Shown here: piece after piece, positions 1 to 5,489 of the stretch
Position numbering within the stretch: position 1 is the first letter of the stretch
Layout: each line of letters begins with the position of its first letter
Origin: an uncultured Bacteroidales bacterium
GTDB lineage: Bacteria; Bacteroidota; Bacteroidia; Bacteroidales; UBA932
Assembly: GCA_937890845.1 (NCBI GenBank)
Contig: CALADR010000124.1
Coordinates: 1 to 5,489, forward strand
DNA: 5,489 nucleotides
Reading direction: 5' to 3'
Notes under the pieces: generated by a model
What the model was told of the DNA's origin: nothing
Seen by the model: the letters and a program-made list of their open reading frames with translations, nothing else
The model's database searches: none
Position numbers and translations under genes: made by a program

Positions 1-1583
1 CCTGCCACATCTATGACTGTATGTCCTATGTGAGTGAGTCCGATTTTTATTTCTTCAATATAGGAAGCAAGGAGGGCCAGGGCAGTCAGGGCTGCGGAAC
101 CTATGGCGAATCCTTTACCTGTAGCTGCAGTTGTATTTCCGAGAGCATCAAGTACATCTGTACGGCGGCGTACTTCAGGGTCAAGTTCGCTCATCTGTGC
201 GTTTCCTCCGGCATTGTCAGCGATCGGTCCGTATGCGTCAGTGGCAAGTGTGATTCCGAGTGTGGAAAGCATTCCTACTGCCGCTATGCCGATTCCGTAG
301 AGCCCGAGACTGAGGTTCTCGGCAGAAAGCATTTCTGCCATATTGAAATTGATGGCGCAAAGGTAAGACAGGAGAATTGCGACAGCTATGGTGATGACTG
401 GTATGGCTGTGGAAATCATTCCGAGTCCTACTCCTGAAATGATTACAGTGGCAGGTCCTGTCTGTGAACTCTCCGCGAGTTTCTGTGTAGGACGGTATGA
501 GTGTGATGTGTAGTATTCAGTTGATTGTCCGATGATTACTCCGGCAAGAAGTCCTACGATGACAGAAAATGAGACTCCCACCCAGTTCGGGATATCGAGC
601 AGATAAAGGATACCGAATGTGGCAACGGCGATGAGCCCTGCACTCAGGTTAGTTCCGAATCCGAGGGATTTCAGAAGCTCGCTCATTCCCGCACCCTCTT
701 TGGTGCGTACTGTATAGATGCCTATGATTGAAAGGACTACGCCTATGGCTGCAATAATCATCGGGGCGAATACGGCTTTGAGCTGCAGATCTTCTCCGAA
801 TCCATAAAATGCAGATGCTCCCAGGGCTGCCGTGGCAAGTATGGAGCCGCAGTATGATTCATAAAGGTCAGCGCCCATTCCGGCAACGTCACCTACATTG
901 TCACCTACGTTGTCAGCTATGGTTGCAGGGTTGCGTGGGTCATCTTCCGGAATACCGGCTTCCACTTTTCCTACAAGGTCGGCCCCCACGTCTGCTGCTT
1001 TAGTGTAGATTCCACCTCCTACTCTTGCAAACAGGGCCTGTGTAGATGCTCCCATTCCGAAAGTAAGCATTGTTGTGGTGATGACAACTAGTTTCTGAGG
1101 ACCTTCTGCCCCTATGAAGTGATCAAGTATGATGTACCATACGGAGATATCCAAAAGTCCGAGACCGACTACGGTGAGTCCCATGACTGCTCCTGAACGG
1201 AATGCCAGTTTCAGTCCTGAGTTCAGGGATCTCATTGCTGCATTTGCAGTCCTTGCTGAAGCATAGGTCGCAGTTTTCATGCCGACAAATCCGGCAAGAC
1301 CTGAGAAAAATCCTCCTGTAAGGAATGCAAACGGTACCCAAGGATTCTGTACTCCGAAGCCGTAGGCAAGAATTGCAAAGAATACAGCCAGAATTACAAA
1401 TACGATTGTAACTACTTTGTACTGCTGTTTCAGATAAGCCATTGCACCTTTTCTTACATAAAGGGCGATTTCCTTCATGGTAGCTGTACCTTCGCTCTCT
1501 TTCATCATCTGGCGGAAGAACAGCCAGGCGAACGCCAGCGCGATTACGGCCGCGATCGGAACAAGATAGAATAGATTAGTCAT
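1..1583 (-). CDS. hppA: Membrane-integral, K+-dependent-type ion-translocating pyrophosphatase (5' part; runs off window)
   Basis: This enzyme hydrolyses cytosolic pyrophosphate and uses the energy to pump Na+ and/or H+ out across the inner membrane. The 527 visible codons start at ATG 1583; a stop lies in frame upstream with no other ATG between. The usual length is about 700-750 residues, so the C-terminal quarter is missing. Many hydrophobic helices alternate with the family's signature loops: GGGIYTKAADVGADLVGKVE (189-208), DNVGDNVGDVAGMGADLYES (224-243), DAYGPIADNAGGNAQM (449-464) and GNTTAATGKGFAIGSAAL (482-499). In the last motif, Ala486 and Gly489 occupy the positions that are Lys and Thr in K+-independent enzymes, which predicts K+ dependence. 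Glu242 matches the semi-conserved membrane glutamate of helix 6. Characterised Bacteroides relatives are reported to pump both Na+ and H+; the ion used here is inferred. There is no Shine-Dalgarno motif. The gene is transcribed divergently from the neighbouring nagB-like gene. Confidence 0.96.
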   Translation of the reverse strand, partial: MTNLFYLVPIAAVIALAFAWLFFRQMMKESEGTATMKEIALYVRKGAMAYLKQQYKVVTIVFVILAVFFAILAYGFGVQNPWVPFAFLTGGFFSGLAGFVGMKTATYASARTANAAMRSLNSGLKLAFRSGAVMGLTVVGLGLLDISVWYIILDHFIGAEGPQKLVVITTTMLTFGMGASTQALFARVGGGIYTKAADVGADLVGKVEAGIPEDDPRNPATIADNVGDNVGDVAGMGADLYESYCGSILATAALGASAFYGFGEDLQLKAVFAPMIIAAIGVVLSIIGIYTVRTKEGAGMSELLKSLGFGTNLSAGLIAVATFGILYLLDIPNWVGVSFSVIVGLLAGVIIGQSTEYYTSHSYRPTQKLAESSQTGPATVIISGVGLGMISTAIPVITIAVAILLSYLCAINFNMAEMLSAENLSLGLYGIGIAAVGMLSTLGITLATDAYGPIADNAGGNAQMSELDPEVRRRTDVLDALGNTTAATGKGFAIGSAALTALALLASYIEEIKIGLTHIGHTVIDVA

Positions 1584-1729
1584 AAATATAGAGTTAATTA
1601 AACAACTTTTACTTTTGTTCCGCTTTAAAGTTATTTATAATTTTTCATTTATTGTGCCCTGAATGTAAAAAATTTATATTGTTTTTTGACTTTATGTCAT
1701 AATATATAATGTTTGGTAATGGTATTAAT

Positions 1730-1740
1730 GCTTGGCAAGC
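1730..1740. promoter_or_regulatory. Perfect 11-nt palindrome, possible operator
   Basis: GCTTG-G-CAAGC is a perfect inverted repeat with a single central base. It lies about 96 bp upstream of the nagB-like promoter and about 147 bp upstream of the hppA start. The position suits a transcription-factor site, but the arms are only 5 bp and could occur by chance. No regulator is identified. Confidence 0.2.
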
Positions 1741-1825
1741 AGTTTGTAACACCATCTGTTGTTCTGCATGTTTTAGGAATGTATTTTAAATGCATGCAGT
1801 ATATGTGATATAAAGAGCATTTTGC

Positions 1826-1857
1826 TTTGATTATGCCTATGCTTTTTAGTATATTTG
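1826..1857 (+). promoter_or_regulatory. Bacteroidetes-type promoter of the nagB-like gene
   Basis: TATATTTG at 1850-1857 matches the Bacteroidetes -7 consensus TAnnTTTG exactly. TTTG at 1826-1829 supplies the -33 element with a 20-bp spacer, which is typical. Transcription would start around 1862-1865, leaving a leader of about 60 nt before ATG 1926. No other full TAnnTTTG was found on the plus strand of this intergenic region. Confidence 0.7.
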
Positions 1858-1925
1858 CAGGCTATGTGTTTTGGAAATTATTCCGGAAACTCATTAGTTG
1901 ATGAATACACAAATCTCTTTTAATA

Positions 1926-3842
1926 ATGAAACATTTTTCGTTGCCAAAGGATGGCGGACTTCTGGAAGCCGGTATTCCAAAAGCCATTCTGCACAGTTAT
2001 GAGAAAATTCCTGTTGAGGTGTTTGATGATGCTGATGTTGCCAGTTGTTCAATAGCTGACATAGTGGTATCTTCTATCTCGGAAAGTAATGGAAGTCCTT
2101 TCCGTCTCGGTCTTACTACAGGTGCTACTCCTATTTCCTTATACAGGGAATTGGTAAAGCGTTATAAGGAAGGAAAAGTATCTTTTGCAAATGTTGAGGT
2201 ATTCAGCATCGATGAATACTATCCTTCCAAAGCTACAGGAAGCCAGAGCAGGAACCGCAGACTCCATGATGAGTTCCTTAGTCTGGTAGATGTAAAGCAA
2301 GAAAATATCCACATACCTGATGGGAAATGTATAACTGGTACTATTACAGATTATTGTGCCGAGTTTGATAAAGCTGCTTCCGGTCTTGATCTTTTGGTTA
2401 TCGGTGTGGGAGAACAGGGACAGGTAGGTTTCAATGAAGCAGGTTCTTCTACAAAAAGCCGTACACGTCTTGTCCAGCTGTCTTACAAGTCAAGGAAAGC
2501 CCAATCAAGAAATTTCAACGGAAATCTGGCTGATACTCCAAAGACCGCCATTACAATGGGTCTTGGCACTATGCTCAGTGCAAAAAAAATAGTTCTTATG
2601 GCATGGGGAGAGGATAAAGCTAAAGCTGTAAAGGAGATCGTAGAGAATCCTGCCGCTTCCGTATGTCCTGCATCATGGCTCCAGCTGCACGATAATGTGA
2701 CATTTTATGCAGATGAAAACTCTGCAAGCCTGCTGACCAGAATCGTTGCCCCTTGGCTTGTAGGTCCTTGCGAGTGGACACCGAAGTTTGTACGCAAGGC
2801 TGTAGTATGGCTTTGCGAGAAAGTACACAAGCCGATTCTGAAACTTACCCACCAGGATTATATAGAAAACTCTTTGGGCGAGCTTCTTGAGACAAAAGGC
2901 TCTTATGACAAGGTCAACATTGACGTATTCAATGATTTCCAGCATACTATAACAGGATGGCCGGGCGGAAAGCCTAATGCAGACGATTCTACCCGTCCTG
3001 TATCATCGTCTCCGTTCCCTAAGAGAGTTGTGATTTTCTCTCCGCATCCTGATGATGATGTGATTTCCATGGGAGGTACTTTCATCCGTCTGGTAGAGCA
3101 GGGACATGATGTCCATGTGGCTTACGAGACATCAGGAAATGTGGCTGTCCACGATGATGTGGTGCTCCAGCATATGGATACTGTCCATGAACTCGGATTC
3201 GGTGATAAATTCGATGAGGTAAAAGCCATAATTGCGTCAAAGAAACCTGGCGAGCCTGAACCAAGGGCGCTTCTGGATTTGAAAGGATCAATAAGAAGAG
3301 CTGAAGCAAGGGCTGCAGTCCGTTCTTTCGGTCTTAATGACAATACCAACGCGCACTTCCTTAATCTTCCTTTCTACGAGACCGGAGGAATCAAGAAAGG
3401 AGAAAGGACGCAGAAAGACATTGATATAATAAAGGAGTTGCTTCAGAAGGTAAAACCTCACCAGATTTATGTTGCAGGTGACCTTGCGGACCCTCATGGT
3501 ACACACAGGGTATGTACGGAAGCAGTCCTTGAAGCTCTTGAGCAGCTGAAGTCTGAAGAATGGCTTAAAGAGTGTCACGTATGGCTTTACAGGGGTGCCT
3601 GGATGGAATGGGAGCTCGGAAAGGTGGATATGGCCGTTCCTTTGAGCCCTGACGAACTCATCAAGAAGCGTCACTCTATCTACAGGCACGTGTCACAGAA
3701 AGACATAGTTCCGTTCCCTGGAGATGACTCACGCGAGTTCTGGCAGAGGGCAGAGGACCGCACACAGAATACAGCCAGACTTTATGATGAACTTGGAATG
3801 GCTGAGTATCAGGCTATAGAGGTGTTTGTAAAACTCTTCTGA
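1926..3842 (+). CDS. NagB-like sugar-phosphate isomerase/deaminase domain fused to a PIG-L/LmbE-type deacetylase, with altered deaminase active site
   Basis: NagB converts glucosamine-6-phosphate to fructose-6-phosphate and ammonia; PIG-L/LmbE enzymes are metal-dependent N-acetylglucosamine deacetylases. This fusion is familiar from Bacteroidetes. Residues about 1-280 are NagB-like, with TTGATP (64-69) and IDEYY (95-99). Asp96 matches E. coli Asp72, Arg195 matches Arg172 and Lys231 matches Lys208. The catalytic loop reads GEQGQVGFNE (162-171) where E. coli has GNDGHIAFNE, so Asp141 and His143 are both Gln (164 and 166) and only Glu148 (Glu171) remains. Deaminase activity is therefore doubtful. 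Residues about 281-365 link to the second domain and include ITGWPGGKPNADD (342-354). Residues about 366-638 are PIG-L-like: PHPDDDVISMGG (373-384) gives zinc ligands His374 and Asp377 and base Asp376, and DPHGTH supplies His524 and His527. No signal peptide, so cytoplasmic. ATG 1926 is the first start after an in-frame stop at 1902. The gene is monocistronic, between its own promoter and a terminator. The name nagB would overstate the function. Confidence 0.93.
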   Translation: MKHFSLPKDGGLLEAGIPKAILHSYEKIPVEVFDDADVASCSIADIVVSSISESNGSPFRLGLTTGATPISLYRELVKRYKEGKVSFANVEVFSIDEYYPSKATGSQSRNRRLHDEFLSLVDVKQENIHIPDGKCITGTITDYCAEFDKAASGLDLLVIGVGEQGQVGFNEAGSSTKSRTRLVQLSYKSRKAQSRNFNGNLADTPKTAITMGLGTMLSAKKIVLMAWGEDKAKAVKEIVENPAASVCPASWLQLHDNVTFYADENSASLLTRIVAPWLVGPCEWTPKFVRKAVVWLCEKVHKPILKLTHQDYIENSLGELLETKGSYDKVNIDVFNDFQHTITGWPGGKPNADDSTRPVSSSPFPKRVVIFSPHPDDDVISMGGTFIRLVEQGHDVHVAYETSGNVAVHDDVVLQHMDTVHELGFGDKFDEVKAIIASKKPGEPEPRALLDLKGSIRRAEARAAVRSFGLNDNTNAHFLNLPFYETGGIKKGERTQKDIDIIKELLQKVKPHQIYVAGDLADPHGTHRVCTEAVLEALEQLKSEEWLKECHVWLYRGAWMEWELGKVDMAVPLSPDELIKKRHSIYRHVSQKDIVPFPGDDSREFWQRAEDRTQNTARLYDELGMAEYQAIEVFVKLF

Positions 3843-3861
3843 CAAGAAATTCCGATACAAT

Positions 3862-3905
3862 AAAAACAGACTGGCTTCAAATTCATTTGAGGCCAGTCTG
3901 TTTTT
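3862..3905. terminator. Strong, probably bidirectional, intrinsic terminator
   Basis: A near-perfect hairpin pairs A3862-T3882 with A3885-T3905. The pairing has one G-T wobble (3876 with 3891) and a GC-rich core, CAGACTGGC against GCCAGTCTG. It ends in a T run on the plus strand and begins with an A run, so it can act in both orientations. It lies 20 nt past the stop of the nagB-like gene and 20 nt past the end of the minus-strand array, between convergent transcripts. Confidence 0.9.
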
Positions 3906-3925
3906 GATTTACCGAATGTGAATAG

Positions 3926-3973
3926 TCAGTTTGACACCGCTGCTGTCAAAAATATTTTAACTACCTTAAACAT
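3926..3973 (-). pseudogene. Truncated fourth copy of the secreted-protein family (signal-peptide start only)
   Basis: A 15-codon minus-strand reading frame starts at ATG 3973, six bases past the stop of the preceding array gene, and ends in TGA at 3928-3926. It reads MFKVVKIFLTAAVSN. Residues 5-13 (VKIFLTAAV) are identical to residues 5-13 of the 4444-4905 protein. At the DNA level, 3938-3962 is identical over 25 bases to 5337-5361 in the most upstream copy. Its ATG is 468 bp from the neighbouring ATG, which continues the 464-467 bp array spacing. After residue 13 the similarity stops, about 30 bases before the terminator. It is best read as a deletion remnant of another tandem copy; a functional 15-residue peptide is unlikely. 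Confidence 0.75.
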
Positions 3974-3979
3974 AGTATG

Positions 3980-4441
3980 TTATATTGATCCTGAAAAGTC
4001 AACACATTGAATGATGCCGTTTATAACTTCGAATGATACCATTTCATCATAGAAATATAAACAATACCAGTTTTTTTCATACCAGTCCATATATATTGGT
4101 TTGAGCGGCTCTAAAACGGAAAATTTGTCGCCGACTTTTACTTCGGAATCCAGCCCCTCCAGCCTGACCTTAAATCTATTGCTGCAAATCGTAAACTCGA
4201 TGAAACTATTATCTTTAAATACAAAATGACTATCATCATCGTAAAAATACCATACATCTATTCCGTTATCTCCGGAATCATTAACTTCACATTTGATAGG
4301 CTCGCCAAATTTGGTGATTACCTGTTCTTTGGTCATTTTCGTAAAAACATTTACTCCTTCCACCCAAATCTGGGCATTGGCAGCGATGCTGAATATCAAC
4401 ATCATCACTGCTGTCAAAAATATTTTCATTGTTGTCTTCAT
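3980..4441 (-). CDS. Secreted BamE/SmpA-like small protein, array copy 3 (153 aa)
   Basis: The function is unknown. The protein begins with a Sec signal peptide: MKTTMK, a hydrophobic core, then AANAQ with probable cleavage before Gln24. There is no lipobox cysteine, so it is likely a soluble periplasmic or exported protein. MTKEQVITKFGEP (36-48) followed by a WYFY...F.F strand pattern resembles the BamE/SmpA fold. VKVGDKFSVLEP (101-112) and WYCLYFYD (125-132) look like a second version of the same pattern. Cys127 and Cys146 are conserved in all three copies and could form a disulfide. Cys51 and Cys86 are unique to this copy. A GTG at 4471 gives a longer frame, but its ten extra codons overlap the previous gene and would hide the signal peptide, so ATG 4441 is preferred. 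Its last four residues (SGSI) differ from the shared SASL of the other copies. It lies 2 nt after the preceding gene. Confidence 0.85.
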   Translation of the reverse strand: MKTTMKIFLTAVMMLIFSIAANAQIWVEGVNVFTKMTKEQVITKFGEPIKCEVNDSGDNGIDVWYFYDDDSHFVFKDNSFIEFTICSNRFKVRLEGLDSEVKVGDKFSVLEPLKPIYMDWYEKNWYCLYFYDEMVSFEVINGIIQCVDFSGSI

Positions 4442-4443
4442 AA

Positions 4444-4905
4444 CTATAGTGAAGCAGAGAATACTATACACTGTATAATTCCATCGATGACTTCAAAACG
4501 AACCTTTTCGTCATAGTAGTAGATACAATACCAGTTTTTATCAAACCAGTCCATATATACCGGTTTAATCGGCTCTAAAACGGAAAATTTGTCGCCGACA
4601 GAAATATTTAAGTCCAGTCCATTCACTCTAACTGTGAATTTATTGGTTTTGATAGTAAATCCTATTAAATGATTGTCTTTAAATCTAATAATATCATTAT
4701 TATAATGATACCAAACATTTACCCCATTGTCACCTGAGTCATTAACCTCATATTCTGTAGGTTCGCCGAATTTTGCGATGACTTCTTCTTTGGTCATCTT
4801 CGTAGTAAATACGTCTACTCCATTTACCCAAATCTGGGCATCCGCAGCGATGCTGAATATCGAAATTACAGCTGCTGTTAAAAAGATTTTAACTGTTGTT
4901 TTCAT
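4444..4905 (-). CDS. Secreted BamE/SmpA-like small protein, array copy 2 (153 aa)
   Basis: This is a paralogue of its two neighbours, function unknown. The signal peptide MKTTVKIFLTAAVISIFSIA ends in ADAQ, with probable cleavage before Gln24. MTKEEVIAKFGEP (37-49) is the BamE/SmpA-like motif. An insertion of one residue (TTK) precedes it. Cys127 and Cys146 are the conserved pair. The middle segment, FTVRVNGLDLNISVGDKFS (90-108), differs from the segment shared by the two flanking copies, while the last 17 residues (137-153) are identical to those of the upstream copy. The stop TAG is followed by TT and then the next ATG, so translation of successive genes is probably coupled. As in copy 3, a longer GTG-started frame from 4935 overlaps the upstream gene and is rejected in favour of ATG 4905. 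Confidence 0.86.
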   Translation of the reverse strand: MKTTVKIFLTAAVISIFSIAADAQIWVNGVDVFTTKMTKEEVIAKFGEPTEYEVNDSGDNGVNVWYHYNNDIIRFKDNHLIGFTIKTNKFTVRVNGLDLNISVGDKFSVLEPIKPVYMDWFDKNWYCIYYYDEKVRFEVIDGIIQCIVFSASL

Positions 4906-4907
4906 AA

Positions 4908-5372
4908 CTATAGTGAAGCAGAGAATACTATACACTGTATAATTCCGTCGATGACTTCAAAACGAATCTTTACATCACCATCATAGTAGTAAACACAATA
5001 CCAGTTTTTTTCGAACCAGTCCATATATACCGGTTTAAGCGGCTCTAAAATGGAAAATTTGTCACCTACTTTTACTTCGGAATCCAGACCCTCCAGCCTG
5101 ACCTTAAATCTGCTGTCTTTTATAGAAAAACCATTAAAAGACTCATCATTGAAATGCAGCATAGATCCATTATAAAAATATCGTTCGTCCACCCCGTTGT
5201 CCTGTGAGTCATAATACCGGTAGTTGGTAGGTTCACCGAATTTGGCTATAACCTGCTCTTTGGTCATCTTCGTATATTTTTCAATTCCATTTACCCAAAT
5301 CTGCGCATTTGCAGCGATGCTGAATATCGATATCGTCGCTGCTGTCAAAAATATTTTAACTGATGTTTTCAT
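4908..5372 (-). CDS. Secreted BamE/SmpA-like small protein, array copy 1 (154 aa)
   Basis: First full copy in the direction of transcription; function unknown. It has a Sec signal peptide (MKTSVKIFLTAATISIFSIA, then ANAQ) without a lipobox. MTKEQVIAKFGEP (36-48) is the BamE/SmpA-like helix motif. VKVGDKFSILEP (100-111) starts the second half, and Cys126 and Cys147 are the conserved cysteines. Residues 89-107 (FKVRLEGLDSEVKVGDKFS) are identical to those of copy 3 but not of the copy lying between them. It carries a two-residue insertion (GDVKIRF) near the C-terminus. ATG 5372 is the only start giving the signal peptide. It follows the stop of the partial upstream ORF by 11 nt, and no Bacteroidetes-type promoter is obvious in that gap, so it is probably expressed from further upstream. 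Confidence 0.86.
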   Translation of the reverse strand: MKTSVKIFLTAATISIFSIAANAQIWVNGIEKYTKMTKEQVIAKFGEPTNYRYYDSQDNGVDERYFYNGSMLHFNDESFNGFSIKDSRFKVRLEGLDSEVKVGDKFSILEPLKPVYMDWFEKNWYCVYYYDGDVKIRFEVIDGIIQCIVFSASL

Positions 5373-5383
5373 AACTATAGTGT

Positions 5384-5489
5384 TTATTTATTTTCAGAAT
5401 TATCTGCTACAGGATAGAAAGTATAGATGTCATCATCTGACTCGTCACATTTTATACCTATAATCTTGGTTTCTTTTATTTCCCTTTTT
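5384..5489 (-). CDS. 3' end of an unidentified ORF upstream of the array (partial)
   Basis: One minus-strand frame is open from the window edge to TAA at 5386-5384, giving 34 residues that end CDESDDDIYTFYPVADNSEN-K. The other two minus-strand frames contain stops in this stretch. The tail is hydrophilic and acidic and does not resemble the C-terminus of the array proteins (no WYC or IIQC). It ends 11 nt before the first array gene, consistent with being the preceding gene of the same operon. A 34-codon open frame can arise by chance in DNA of this length, so support is moderate. Family not recognised. Confidence 0.5.
   Translation of the reverse strand, partial: KREIKETKIIGIKCDESDDDIYTFYPVADNSENK

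Larger units (their letters stand above)
1584..1925. other. Divergent intergenic region between hppA and the nagB-like fusion gene
   Basis: This is 342 bp of AT-rich sequence between two divergent starts. It contains the plus-strand promoter at 1826-1857 and, upstream of it, small dyads: an 11-nt palindrome at 1730-1740 and TGAC-N5-GTCA at 1687-1699. No full TAnnTTTG match with a spaced TTTG was found for hppA on the minus strand; the nearest is TAACTTTA at 1633-1626, with no good -33 partner. No convincing ORF, tRNA or riboswitch is seen. Confidence 0.8.
3926..5372 (-). repeat. Tandem gene array: three full paralogues and one remnant, period about 464-468 bp
   Basis: Starts at 5372, 4905, 4441 and 3973 are spaced 467, 464 and 468 bp. 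Every full unit holds one gene. The two internal junctions (4439-4482 and 4903-4946) are identical over 44 bases, covering the start of one gene and the 3' end of the gene before it. The first 13 bases of this block recur at the start of the first copy (5370-5382). The array is noticeably more AT-rich than hppA and the fusion gene. Confidence 0.88.

Noticed and set aside
21..1341. Several open frames on both strands inside hppA (for example 21-437 plus and 1123-1341 minus).
   Set aside because: They are out-of-frame shadows of the long conserved hppA frame, which carries all the family motifs; the shadow translations are Cys- or Ser-rich and match nothing I recognise.
1584..1660. Bacteroidetes promoter for hppA on the minus strand.
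   Set aside because: Only partial matches such as TAACTTTA (1633-1626) were found, with no TTTG at the right distance, so no promoter is called.
1901..2002. 33-codon frame starting at ATG 1901 and overlapping the start of the nagB-like gene, a possible leader peptide.
   Set aside because: It mostly reads the fusion gene out of frame, has no ribosome-binding context, and its sequence is not peptide-like in any regulatory sense (no runs of one codon).
4442..4471. Upstream GTG starts at 4471 and 4935 that extend two array proteins by ten residues.
   Set aside because: The extensions overlap the 3' end of the previous gene and place ten residues before a good Sec signal peptide; the first copy has no such extension, so the ATG starts are preferred.
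3926..5372. CRISPR array or mobile element as the reason for the regular spacing.
   Set aside because: The repeated unit is about 464 bp and coding throughout; there are no short repeat-spacer units, no transposase and no flanking inverted repeats.
4226..5463. Plus-strand frames across the array (4226-4516, 4293-4478, 4727-4942, 5224-5463).
   Set aside because: They recur only because the minus-strand genes are repeated; they are antisense shadows of the signal peptides and adjoining codons.

Overview
The window looks like a Bacteroidota (probably Bacteroidales) chromosome. Four things point there: a K+-type membrane pyrophosphatase; a glucosamine-6-phosphate deaminase/PIG-L fusion of a kind I know from Bacteroides relatives; a promoter matching the Bacteroidetes consensus (TTTG, about 20 bp, TATATTTG) in place of an E. 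coli-type one; and start codons preceded by AT-rich sequence with no Shine-Dalgarno motif. The assignment rests on recognition, not on a search.

Layout. Positions 1-1583 (minus strand) hold the first 527 codons of hppA, a membrane-integral, ion-pumping pyrophosphatase that runs off the left edge. A 342-bp AT-rich divergent intergenic region (1584-1925) carries the promoter of the next gene. Positions 1926-3842 (plus strand) encode a 638-residue two-domain protein, NagB-like then PIG-L/LmbE-like. Its deacetylase half keeps the metal-site motifs, but two catalytic residues of the deaminase half are replaced by glutamine. A long hairpin at 3862-3905, with A and T tracts on its two sides, probably terminates transcription from both directions.

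The right third (3926-5489, minus strand, visibly more AT-rich) is a tandem array. Reading in the direction of transcription, there is the 3' end of an unidentified ORF (5384-5489), then three paralogous secreted proteins of 154, 153 and 153 residues at 4908-5372, 4444-4905 and 3980-4441, spaced by 2 nt. Last comes a broken fourth copy (3926-3973) retaining only the start of the signal peptide. Start-to-start spacing is 467, 464 and 468 bp, so the remnant keeps the period of the array. The proteins have Sec signal peptides, a BamE/SmpA-like motif (MTKEQVxxKFGEP), two conserved cysteines and an apparent internal two-fold repeat. The sequence suggests unequal crossing-over and gene conversion between copies.

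hppA and the fusion gene look like housekeeping or metabolic functions and are independently transcribed. The array is the accessory and least explained part. Its function cannot be read from the sequence.
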